From: Glaciozyma antarctica PI12 | Lineage: Eukaryota; Basidiomycota; Microbotryomycetes; Kriegeriales; Camptobasidiaceae | NCBI GenBank assembly: GCA_002917775.1 | Contig: KZ627149.1 | Coordinates: 804,377-868,376, forward strand | Length of the DNA stretch: 64,000 nt | Reading direction: 5' to 3' | Part shown: positions 1 through 9,425 of the stretch, piece after piece | Layout of the letters: every line of letters starts with the position of its first letter | How positions within the stretch are numbered: position 1 is the stretch's first letter | Notes under the pieces: model-generated | Seen by the model: only the letters and a program-made list of their open reading frames with translations | What the model was told of the DNA's origin: nothing | Databases searched by the model: none | Position numbers and translations under genes: made by a program

Positions 1-544
1 GCCGCCCGATCCATCGCTCGCCTCCATCGTCTCCCTCGAGTACCCACGGCATCCACTCCTCCCGCTTGAGCCTCCGCGCCTCCTCCGACGAGACAAAGAC
101 CTGCTTGGTCTTCTTCTTGAACATGGTCGCTTTCGAGCGTACCGACGGCGCCAGCCCCGACGTCCCCGTCCCAACCAAGCTCATGTCGATCTCCTCCCGC
201 TCCTTCTTCACCGGCTCCTCAGGCTTGACATCCTCCTCCTTGACCTCAGCATCAGGCCCCAGAGCAGCGCGGTTGATTTTCTCGCGCTCCTCGTCCGTCA
301 GCCGCCTGACCGTCCGAGGGTCCTTTCGGTTGAGCTTGACTGGCTTCATGAAGGCGTCTGAGGAGGGGTCGACGGTTCGGTCGCCGAGAGCAGCGAACTT
401 CATGATGTTGTGGCGCCAGCCGGTCGAGGAGGAGGGTGCGGACGAGCGGAGGATGTAGTCGGTGTAGCCGCCTGTGGGGAGGGGAGAAGGGGCAGGCGAG
501 CCGGAGAAGGACCGCGAGGCGACTTCCGACTTGATCGAGTCCAT
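1..544 (-). CDS. TFG1: TFIIF alpha subunit (RAP74/Tfg1-like), 5' part
   Basis: The reverse strand is open from an ATG at 544 to the window edge (181 codons seen, 3' end missing). About residues 28-75 contain a WRHNIMKF block followed by KPVKLNRKDPR, the pattern at the N-terminus of the TFIIF large subunit (RAP74/Tfg1), then an acidic/basic linker and, near residue 165, a W-x-PWVLEG stretch like the family's second conserved block. TFIIF alpha binds RNA polymerase II with TFIIF beta and helps initiation and elongation in the nucleus. No intron is needed in the visible part. The gene diverges from the HVA22-like gene with 567 bp between the starts. The assignment rests on motif recall, not an alignment. 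Confidence 0.65.
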   Translation of the reverse strand, partial: MDSIKSEVASRSFSGSPAPSPLPTGGYTDYILRSSAPSSSTGWRHNIMKFAALGDRTVDPSSDAFMKPVKLNRKDPRTVRRLTDEEREKINRAALGPDAEVKEEDVKPEEPVKKEREEIDMSLVGTGTSGLAPSVRSKATMFKKKTKQVFVSSEEARRLKREEWMPWVLEGDDGGERWIGR

Positions 545-1111
545 CGTCGAGCTAGAGGAGGGGTGGAGGGGACAGGGGAGGGAGGTCTGTGGACCAGAGG
601 ATGGTTAGTGCTGACTCGGTAGGGAGGGCAGACGATGGATGGTGAGTGAGGTAGGATTGCAACCCGCTTCGCTCTAAGCGAGTGAGCACCACGAGCGTTC
701 CCTTCCCCTGCTGTAGCCGTGCAGACCTTCTCTGGTGCAAGCCAGGATCGAGCACCCGCCACCTCGCCTGTCTTTCCCTCTCCCCGCACGACTCCTCCCC
801 ATTGCCTAAAACCGAGTCGCCAACTTACTCGCTAAGGCTGTGCTTCGAGTAGGTACTGACTGGCGTTGAGGAGGACGTGTGCTGCCACGACGAGTGTGGG
901 AGGAGGAAGAGCGCGCTGACCTCGAGGAATCGCGACCTCGGCGCTTGTCTCCTGCCCAACACTCGACTCCGCCCAACTTGCCGACTGTCTCGACTTGTAG
1001 CTCTGCTCGAGGCTTCAGATCGCGTTACCCCAGCCTTCACTCCAGGCGACCACGAGGAGCACCAGGCGCGACCTCCTTCTTCGTTCAACAACTACCGACA
1101 ACGCGTTTTCG
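545..1111. other. divergent intergenic region, TFIIF alpha / HVA22-like
   Basis: About 570 bp separate the two divergent start codons. No convincing coding sequence or RNA gene is seen. It is presumably a shared promoter plus 5' UTRs. Confidence 0.5.
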
Positions 1112-3162
1112 ATGACTTGGGTCCTCGTCCTTTGGGGCCTAAGGATCCTGATGTAAGTACTCGTGCTTAGCTGCGTACCTTGGGGCCCGCTGATCCCCTT
1201 CTCGCAGTACCTGCCTCACTCTCCTCTCCTCGTTCAAGGCGCTCAAGAAACCAGTCACTCGCCAACGCAGGGCAGCATTAGCGTCGAAGGAGGCGTCCAG
1301 TACATCCCTCAGCTCGGCAAATCGCACGAGGAGGAGGGTGATCAAGGCGAACCTCACGTCCTGGGTCGTCTGGGTGCGTCCTCAACGACTGGGGAGGAAT
1401 TACGCGAGCTAACCGGCGTCGGAGCAGGCGTCATTTTGCGCGGCTGAGCGCGTGGCGGATAGGACGATAGGATGGATCATGCCGCTCTACGACGAGATCA
1501 AGATCGTGTCCCTCCTCTCGATCCTAGTCTGGCGCGGTGCCGTGAGCTGCTTTCCTTCGGAAGCTTTATCTCTTCTGACCTCGTTGATCACAGGGCGCAC
1601 AGCTTGTTTTCACGAAGTTTATAAAGCCCCTCGTCACGCCCTACGAACGACCTCTCGACGCGATTGGCTTTGTTGTTGGCGAGGTCTTGGGACTCGCCGT
1701 TGCCGCTCTCTTGTTCATTCCTCGCTGGATTGGAAAGAAGTGGCTAGGCGGATCAGACGAGGACAAGGTAAGCACCTTCAATTGCGCACTCGCAGCAGAT
1801 CTGACCTTCCGCAGGTTCCCAACATCATGAAGTCTCTTCGCGTCCCATCTCGCCCTCCTCTCGCTCGTGAGCTCGCAATCTCCATTGAAACCGCCTCCGC
1901 CCTCGCCACAAAACAGTCTGGTCCTCCACTTCCTCCGGCAGCATCCGTCCCCATCTCCCACCCCCGCCGTGCTCCCACAAGTACCCTCGCAGCCTCGACA
2001 AACCGCCTCCCTCCGCTCCGCACATCAACATCCGGAGCTCGTCCTCTCGCCAAGCCGACCGCGCGCGCTGAGCCTCGACACGCCCCCATCCTCAGCAGTT
2101 CCCACCGTATCCCGACCACCACCACACGCAAGACCTCCGGCTCCAGCCTCATCACTCCCATCTACCCCACCCTCCCTCCCCACCCTCCCCACCCTCCCCA
2201 CCCTCCCCACCCTCCCCACCCTCTCGCGCTTTTCCCAACCCTCCACCTCTCAGAAGGGAAAACAGCGCGCCTCCCCTCCCCCCTCCCCTCCCCGCGCCCT
2301 CACCCCTCCCGCCACCCCTCCACCGACCTACATCGCTCCTCCCACCCCCGCCCCACCAGGTCATTTCGCCTTCTCCCCCGCCCCCCTCCTCTCTCGGACG
2401 CTCGATCTCAAAGCCGCGCCGTCGCCGAGGGAGAAGGCGAGGAGCGCGATTGCGGGGTTGTCGAGGGAGCTTGAGGCTGAGATTGGGGGGAGTGGGAGGA
2501 AGAGGGGAAGGGAGATTGATGGGTTGGTGCTTGGGGTGAAGAGGGCGAGGAAGGAGGGGCTGGGAGGGAAGACGGTGGTGAAGAAGGTGGTGAAGAAGAC
2601 GGTCGCAAAGGGGAAGCGACGTGCGATTTCGGAGGACGATTCGGATTCCGAGCATTCGTCGTTTGATCCTAGCGAGGAGGACGACGAGGAGGACGACAGC
2701 ACGGCGACGGAGGCGAGTACGCGACCCGTGAGGAAGGCTGCGACTCGCCGACCTCCTCCCCGCCGAGAAGCTGCGCCTTCTCCTCGTTCTTCGGCGCCGC
2801 GAGCGAGTGGACAGGACGCACTGCCTTGTAAAACTGCGACGAGCGTAGCGGGGAAGGCGGTACCAGCGAGGAGGGCAGCGGCGTCGCTGGGGAGCAGTGT
2901 GGCGCGGAAGCCCGTGGCGAGCAGCGTGGCGAATAAGGCGGAAGCTGGCACTTCGAGGACGTCTACCAGCAGTGTGTCGAGGACAAAGCTGGCAAGCAGC
3001 ATTTCACGCCCGAGTGCGAGGAAGCGGGAGGAGGAAGAGGAGGTGCCGAAGCCGAAGAGGAAGGCGAGGAGGGTGTTGCTAGGGGTGCAGCGAGGGGAGA
3101 CGAGCGATGGGGAGCAGGATGGGGTGCCGGTCATTAGGAGACGAGCGGGGAGGCAGATTTGA
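1112..3162 (+). CDS. TB2/DP1/HVA22 (REEP/Yop1) family membrane protein with long tail
   Basis: Exons 1112-1152, 1208-1373, 1428-1541 and 1594-1767 join in frame. They give a short hydrophobic N-terminus, an SSFKALKK block, then TSWVVW, ADRTIGWIMPLYDEIKI and a KFIKPLV region: the order of the TB2/DP1/HVA22 domain (two hairpin membrane segments that shape tubular ER). Downstream the protein is a long Pro/Ser-rich then Lys/Arg/Glu-rich tail ending at 3162. The frame must change between 1815 and about 2100; an intron at 1981-2095 (115 nt, ending CTCAG) restores the downstream frame but is not proven. Family members are usually under 200 residues, so the roughly 400-residue charged tail is an extension. 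The domain call is firm; the tail exon model is tentative. Confidence 0.7.
2168..2222 (+). repeat. 9-bp tandem repeat (Leu-Pro-Thr codons)
   Basis: ACCCTCCCC is repeated about five times. In the downstream reading frame of the HVA22-like gene it encodes an uninterrupted run of Leu-Pro-Thr units. Length polymorphism between strains would be expected. Confidence 0.8.
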
Positions 3163-3300
3163 GGAACCTTTGTTGTGCTGTGCTTGGAACGCGATGCTGG
3201 TTTATCGCGCGCAGGAGATGGCTTTCGATTGGGTATGGTGTGGAGGGTAACGAGGTACAATGGAGGTGAAGGTACGTATGCGAGGATTGTGGAGGGGGCT

Positions 3301-3895
3301 CTACTCGTCGTCGACGGGCGGCTCGACGATCGAGGGAGGAGGGAAGGTGCCTGCGAACAGTGTCAGCAAAGGTCGAGAAGGAGGACGACTCTACGCACCG
3401 TTTGGCTTCCGGAAGCTCACGCCGATGTGCGCTCCCTCTCGTCTACAGCATCCAGACGGTCAGCGCCAGCAAGCTCCCTCCAGCGAAACGCGTCGACTCA
3501 CAGTCCCCACTTGTCCGCCCCGCTCTTCTCATCCGCCAGCAAGACCCACTTGTCCTCCTCCTCCTCATTCTCCTCGTCCTTTTTCCAGAGCGCGATCTCA
3601 TTTGCGGCCTTGGGGAGCGTCACGGGCTCAAAATCAAGTTTACCACCTTCTTCTGGACGCGAGGGGGTGAGGGCTTCGAGGAGAGTCGTGCGGAGGATAC
3701 TGAGTGTTGTGGAGGATGTTACGGGGAGGAGGACGGTGCCTGTAGAGCGGGGGTAGAGCAGGGGGTGGAAGAAGGAGTGGAAGAGGAGGACTTGCTGTGG
3801 TCGAACTTGAGCAGGAAGCAGGTTGGGGCGTGTTTGGGAGCCTGGAATCGAGTCAGCTGAGGTCCTGCCTAGGCCAAAGAGCGCAGGCTCACCAT
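3301..3895 (-). CDS. small protein of unknown function, ubiquitin-like N-terminal pattern
   Basis: The best model has four introns. Exon 1 codes only the ATG (3895-3893), followed by GTGAGC and an intron 3842-3892 with CTGAC and CCAG. Exon 2 (3841-3796) reads APKHAPTCFLLKFDH. A GC-AG intron (3740-3795, donor GCAAGT) then joins to STVLLPVTSSTTLSILRTTL. The rest is rich in Glu (KKDEENEEEEDKW), has RKPNGTFPPPSIVEPPVDDE and stops at 3301. The beta-strand / TSSTTLSILRTTL / helix pattern looks like the start of a beta-grasp (ubiquitin-like) fold; that is inference. Function unknown. The start faces NDUFA8 with only 103 bp between them, and the 3' end converges on the HVA22-like gene. Confidence 0.6.
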
Positions 3896-3998
3896 TAATT
3901 TGCGAGCAGTGAAGAGGGCGGAGGCAAGAGCGCTCGCCTTGAGCGAGGCCGACAAGTCGAGCGGCTGCCTCTTCACTCCTCCCAACTTCGAGCTCACC
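3896..3998. promoter_or_regulatory. short divergent promoter, unknown gene / NDUFA8
   Basis: Only 103 bp lie between the two start codons, so both 5' UTRs and any core promoter must share this stretch. No clear TATA element is seen. Confidence 0.5.
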
Positions 3999-4835
3999 AT
4001 GTCCACTCACCGTGAAGCCAAGTGAGTACCCCGTACAGCAGCGTACGACAGCACTAACGCCCGCACGAACAGGTTCCCGGCCAAGGACTACATCGAGCAA
4101 GTCCCACCGCCTCTCCTCCCTCCGAAAGACCTCTAACCTCCCTCCCCTCACAGCCCTTCCCCCCTCCCCAAATCCATCCCCCGCGTTGACGAGATCGGCG
4201 TCACCTCCGCGCCTCTCAAGTCGGCGTCCTTCTTCATCGGCGAGCACTGCAAGACGTTCAATGGTCCGCCCTATTCTCCCCCGCTCCGATTGGGGCGGCT
4301 CTTTCGAGCCCGCTAACTCTCGCCTTGTTCGCGCAGAGGATTTCATGCTCTGCAAAGCGGAGAGTCGGGACCCTGAGCATTGCTTGAAGGAGGGGAGGCG
4401 AGTGACGAGATGTGCGCAGGACTTGTGAGTCGGCGGAGTCGGGGTAGGGAGGACGGAGCTGATGCGGGCGATGGGGATAGGATTACCAAGGTCCGGACGA
4501 CGTGCCTGAAGGAGTTTGATGCGCACTGGGAGTGCTTGGAGCGGAACAACCAGGTGCGTCGGTCTCCCTCTCTCTCCTCCCCCTCCTCCTGCCGCCGCTG
4601 AACCACCCGCCTCTTCTCCGCAGGAGTTCTACCTTTGCCGAAAGCCTGAACGCGTATTCAACTCGTGTGTGTTTGAGAATCTGGTGCGTCGCTCTCCTCG
4701 CGTTTCGTTCGAGATGGAGCTCAACGCGGTTGTTCCCGCCCTCAGAAACTCGCCAAGACGATCCCTGGATCACCAGCGGGACAACCTCAGGTCCACGAGA
4801 AGACGAACCCCGTCTACAAGGCGATTCAGAAGTAG
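3999..4835 (+). CDS. NDUFA8: NADH:ubiquinone oxidoreductase subunit NDUFA8 (20.8 kDa, CHCH)
   Basis: Multi-exon gene, start MSTHREAKFPAKDYI and stop at 4835. The spliced protein has the NDUFA8/PGIV layout: PLKSASFFIGEHCK, then CxxxxxxxxxC pairs in EDFMLCKAESRDPEHCLKEG, RCAQDL, TTCLKEFDAHWECLE, FYLCRKPERVFNSCVF, and a basic KTNPVYKAIQK end. The four CX9C motifs form the twin CHCH folds oxidised in the mitochondrial intermembrane space, where the subunit caps complex I. Intron 2 (4097-4153) needs a GC-AG border (GA|GCAAGT...CACAG) to give YIDPSPLPKSIPRVDEIGV; no GT donor nearby keeps the frame. Presence of this gene implies a rotenone-sensitive complex I. Confidence 0.92.
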
Positions 4836-4977
4836 AGTTGTTGAGATATCGTTGGGGGAGCAGTCGTTGGAATCGCACAGGCGTGGTCAACGAGCGGTAT
4901 CGCGACTTCGTGTCGTTGCCGGAGTCGCGAACGCTTCTCAGAAGGAAGGCACTGCTTATTCACCACTCTACCACTGC

Positions 4978-6828
4978 TCACTTGGCGCCAAAAGCATACG
5001 GACACCTCGCCTTCGGCGCTCCTCCAACAGCGTACGGACCCTCCACCGGCGCTCCCTGCAACCTCTCCGCCTCCTTCCTGACCTCCTCCGCTCCCGCATC
5101 CTCATACTTGACCGGTCCCTGCGCGCCATCAGTGCCCTGCTCGATTTGTGCGAAAGAAGTGGGGGACTCACCACTTCTTCGAGACGGAATCCTTGGGGCT
5201 TGTAGGCGGGCCCGGGGAGCTGGTCAGGTCGTCGGAAGCCGAGGGTGATGAGGAGGGATTGGGCGAGAGCGCTGAGGCCGGTGGGGAGGGGCATGTACCT
5301 GCGCATTCGGATCAGAAGCGAACTTTGAGGGGGAAGAGGGTAGGACGCGCCAGGCTTCGTTGGCGTAAAACTTCGGATTCACACGGGGAGCGTACGAACC
5401 TTCCTTCTGCGCCTTCGTGTCGGCTTGCTCGTGTGGAAGAGCTTGCGAGACCGGGATGTACCCCTCTGGAAACGCGGGAGAATGCATGTCGAGGAGTCCT
5501 ACGAGGTCTTTCTCCGAGCGAGGGAGGAAGAAGTGGCGGATTAGGAAAGCGCGGGTGTGGAGTGCGAGCTTGATGGAGGATTGGAGGAGGGCTGGAGGAT
5601 CGGGGAGCCTGAGGGTTGAGGGAGATTAGTGGGGTTTGATGAGTGAGGGCGAGGACGAACATGACGGCGGCACGGAGGCGGGGGGCGAGGAGGGAAGAGA
5701 CGATGTTGCGACCGAGGGGGCGGAGGAAAGAGGGGACGTTGTGCAGGAGGAGAAGGATCGTCGCTTCTGCGATGTCGCGACAAGCAGTGTCGGGAACCAT
5801 GTTGTCGACCTCGTAGGCCTGCAAAAATTCTTGAGCCGTTAGAAATTGGCAGGAAAAATCAAGGAGGGAGGGAGCGCACCTCGGCCCAGTCAATCAGGTC
5901 CTGCAGCTCTTCCGGAATCTGCGTGATCCCCATCCGCCGTCCAATCTCGCTGAAGAAGACGAACCAAGCCTGGAATAGCTCGAGAGGAGATAGCTCGCGC
6001 CACTCAAAAGCTTTCGCCCAGACAGACGGCTCGAGGATAAACGTGGAGAGAGTGTCTGCGGAAGAGAGGTTAGCTTCGGTGGCGAGTTCGCCGAGGGAGG
6101 GGGGAAGGCTCACAAAGAAGGTCGGCGTTGGTCTGGTGAGCATCGAAGCCTTTAGTATCTACTTGGAAGAGCTGCGAGAATGTGAAAGAGACGCACGATC
6201 TTGGACTTGTAGCGAGAATGGTGGTAGTTCATTCGCGCAACAGCGATGGCGTTCCTCGGATCGACGGGCGCTTTCTCCGCTGATTCAGACGCTCCAGAGC
6301 CTGGTCCCACAATAGGATACGCCACGAACGAAACAACGAGCAGACTGGTGTCGACGTAGCTGCGAAGCGAGAGCCAGCTCCCTTCAATCCCGGATCCAGC
6401 AAGCGAGGCTTGACTCACCGGCGTCCAGCCTTGTCGCTCGCTTCAAATTCGCTGGTTCCTTTGAGTACAGCGGATATTGAGGGAATCCCATACGTCTGCT
6501 CAGCGGGTAAGCACCAACCTCCTCTCGCACGGCCCCAACCGACCTTGAACAGAGCAAACTCGAGCGCCTTGGCTCCCAAGAACGGAAGATCCGAGTTGAG
6601 TCCCATCTGAAGGATCTTCTGCGCCTCTGCAGGCGTCATGGGGAGCTCCGCACGGGTTGGAGCCTTGCCATTCGTGCGGTGAAGTGGGGGAGGAGTTGTG
6701 AGGTTGTGGCGGGCGGCGTAGGTCGAGTGGAGGTTCTTGATGCGGATGTAGCGCACGCTGTGGACCCAGAGGATGTAGACGAGTAGGGCTCCAGTGCCGG
6801 TGGCGAGCAGGAGAGAGAGGTGGTCCAT
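4978..6828 (-). CDS. ER-bound oxygenase MpaB/MpaB'-like (DUF2236) protein
   Basis: Starts at 6828 with a hydrophobic membrane anchor (LLLATGTGALLVYILW, residues 6-21) and ends at 4978 with ...RCPYAFGAK. Spliced exons carry the fungal MpaB pattern: AEAQKILQMGLNSDLPFL, ALEFALFKTYGIPSI, RMNYHHSRYKSKI, TLSTFILEP followed by AKAFEWRELSPLELFQAW, and GRRMGITQIPEELQD. MpaB proteins are ER-anchored oxygenases, one of which cleaves the farnesyl chain in mycophenolic acid synthesis; most fungal members have no known substrate. At least six introns are needed. No secondary-metabolite genes lie nearby, so a housekeeping or lipid role is as likely as biosynthesis. Confidence 0.8.
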
Positions 6829-7075
6829 CGTTAGAGGCCTAGGAGAGAGGTCGGAGGGTCACGAGATGCCGCGACCTGGGAGCTTGAGGAGGAGGAGCAG
6901 GGGAGGTCGTTCGCGGATAATAAAGGCCGGGGGGCTGTTGCTTGACTTGAACGTGCCAGCTAAATCAGCTCAAGAGGACGGGAATCAAAGAGTTGAGGCG
7001 ACGAGACGACACCGTCAAAACACCGCAAACTCGCTCCTCCTCCTCCTCCTCCTCCACATCGCCTCCTCCTCAGAA

Positions 7076-7999
7076 ATGGCCTCGGATTCGCTAGAGCAGT
7101 ACCTTCTTCTCCTCCTCTCAGACAGGTGAGCTTGTATTCCCGCCCCATCGCCCTACAGCTGACTCTTCTCCCTCCAGCAACCTCCCGACAGGCGGCTTCA
7201 TCGCATCGTCAGGCCTCGAGTCATACATCCAACACGGCGACGACTCCTGTGACGACTCCACCACCAAAGCCGAAGGCGTCCTCTCCTTCCTCACCAAATC
7301 CCTCCACGCCTACGCCCAGCTGAACCTCCCCTTCGTGACCTCGACCCACTCCGCCATCTCCGCCATCTCCGCCCTCCCTCCCTCTCTCTCGCCCTCGCCC
7401 AAATAGCAGAACAGGACGACCTGTTTGAGTCAATGGTGCTTAATCATGTGGCAAGAAGGGCGTCGACGGCGCAGGGGATCGCGTTGCTGACGCTGTATGA
7501 GCGTGCGTTCGCGGAAGAGGGGGAGGGGGAGGGAGGGGCGAAGGAGCTGGTGGAGGAGCTAAGGTTGCGGATACGGAGAGGAGAGGTGCGAGGGCATCTA
7601 CCAGTGGGGTTCGGAGTTCTCACGGGAGCGTTGGGGATGTCGTTGCGTGAGTCGCGCTGTCCAAGAACCTCTCGACGATGCTGATAAGCTCTCTCCATAG
7701 CCGCAGCGCAACATCTCTTCCTCTTCCTCCACGCACGATCTATCCTCTCCTCCTCTATTCGACTTAACACCGTCGGGCCGTACGTCTCGCACCGACTACT
7801 CCTACATGACGTCCGTCCACTCGTCGAGGAGGCGATGGAGCGATGCAGAGAGATGACGACGGTCGAGCCAGAGGTGGAGGAGGATGAGCAGTGGATGGTG
7901 GAGAAGGAGGACGTTTTGGGACCCGCTACAACGTGGCCGCTCGCTGAGATACTAGCAGCGAGGCACGACTTGCTTCACTCCAAGATCTTTAACTCGTAA
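7076..7999 (+). CDS. ureF: urease accessory protein UreF
   Basis: Exon 1 begins MASDSLEQYLLLLLSDS and splices (GTGAGC...CTGACT...CCAG) to NLPTGGFIASSGLESYIQHG, the hallmark N-terminus of UreF. Later blocks are MVLNHVARRASTAQGIALL, GHLPVGFGVLTGALGMSL, LFLFLHARSILSSSIRLNTVGPY and an acidic tail ending ARHDLLHSKIFNS at 7999. UreF works with UreD and UreG to load nickel into urease in the cytosol. Between LPFVTSTHSA and EQDDLFESM the frame changes by one base inside a C/T-rich run; either an intron 7335-7414 or a frameshift explains it. The gene converges on the PAPS reductase gene, 90 bp away. Confidence 0.88.
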
Positions 8000-8089
8000 T
8001 GACGCTTCGATCCTACGCTCTCGGAGAACTGTCCTGCTCGCGCGATGATGTGGCAACAGTACTGCATTTGTCTAAGGCTTCCCTCCGCT

Positions 8090-9104
8090 CTAAATCGTCA
8101 ACAACCCCAGTTCCACCGAACTCTCCCCAACCTCGTCCTCTCCCCGCGCCTTATCCGTCGCCGCCAGCTCTTGCTCTCGCTGCTTCTTCTCAAACGCCTT
8201 CTTCCTACGAAACGCACAACGCAAGTCAGCGACGCGACGGGATTGTGAAAGAGTTAGATAACGCACATCTTGAAGTAGTCCTTGTGCAGCCCGCACTCGG
8301 TCTTCTGCTTGTTCCCCGACCACCTCCCCGCTCGCTCGTCCTCTCCCTCCACCGGCGCTTTCGTCGAATGCCAATCCCCAATGCTCTTGTACCCATCATC
8401 GAGTAGCGAATTATAAGGCACGCCAGCCATCTCTACGTAATCCTTGACCTCGTCGAAGCCCCACCGGCAAAGCGGGTTGACCTTGATCAAGCCCGTCGAG
8501 TCCATTTCGAGAGGTTGGAGCGCAACGCGATCGGCGCCTTGAGAACGTCGTCGACCGGTGATGACGGCCTTGACGCCCAGTTCAGCGTACGCTCTTCGTG
8601 CGGGCTCGACCTGCGGAACGCGCACGTCAGTTCCTGTACCCCCCACGACGCCCAGCGACGGGAAATCGACGTACTTTGACTAGGTAATCGTAGGTATCCT
8701 CATCCGTGTTCCACAAGCCATGAGCCATGAGCGGCTTCAAACTCGGCGACCGACTCGACGCCAGGAGGTTTGTACACGCTCAACTTGACGCAGTACTTCT
8801 TCTCGACCTTGACCGCCAGATCGAGCGTCTCCTGGAAGTGGTACAGCGTGTCGATAAAGATGAGAGGGACGGCATGCTCCTTCTGACGCCTGCGTCGGCC
8901 GATTTTCGCCAGCATGTCGAGAGCGGCGAGGCCCGTTAGTCCTAGAGCGGTCGTTTGGTGCAAGGAGGATAGGCCGTCGATAGCCCAGGTGAGGATTTCT
9001 TGGGGAGTCGCGTCGGCGAGAAGGAGGTTGGCTTCGGCGAGGGAGGATGCGTCGAAGGAAGTGGGGCGGGGGGACGAACCCGATGCGATGGGGGAGGCGG
9101 CCAT
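8090..9104 (-). CDS. MET16: phosphoadenosine phosphosulfate (PAPS) reductase
   Basis: Three exons. Exon 1 (from 9104) holds TPQEILTWAIDGL, TTALGLTGLAALDML and PLIFIDTLYHFQETLDL. Exon 2 holds AVITGRRRSQGADR, VNPLCRWGFDEVKDYVE and ends with the diagnostic KTECGLHKDYF active-site motif. Exon 3 is a short Lys/Glu-rich tail to 8090. The enzyme reduces PAPS to sulfite with thioredoxin in the sulfate assimilation route to cysteine and methionine. In family members the P-loop-like segment is usually SSFGLTGL; here it reads TTALGLTGL, with the GLTG core kept. Introns have standard GT-AG ends with CTGAC before the acceptor. Confidence 0.93.
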
Positions 9105-9425
9105 TTCGCAGAGGGGAGGGTCGGGGGATGGAGAGAGGGAGGTGCGACTAGAGATTATGAGGAGGGGGAGAGGTGGGAGGTGAAGGTGTGCTTTGGCTGA
9201 GGGAGCAAGAGAGGGGATGATGAGCCAGCAAAGTCAGCTCGGCCACGATCGAGAAATGGCGCCATACGCAAAATAAAAAATAATAAACGACGAGATCCGC
9301 GGGCCTCGGCTTGAATCGGTCTCCTCGGACTTTCCAGCTTGCCTCCACTTAACTTGAGGAGCTGGGAGAGCGGAGGGCGTTCGTTTCTGCGTGAGTTCCG
9401 ACAGATCCATTACAGGGGCTACGAT
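9105..9425. other. intergenic, MET16 5' side / GCDH 3' side
   Basis: Both flanking genes are on the minus strand. It contains an A/T-rich tract near 9271-9289 (AAATAAAAAATAATAAA) that could act in GCDH 3' processing or the MET16 promoter. No coding sequence is seen. Confidence 0.4.

Noticed and set aside
4978-6828. Secondary-metabolite cluster around the MpaB-like oxygenase
   Set aside because: Neighbours are complex I, UreF and sulfate assimilation genes; no synthase, transporter or regulator is present.
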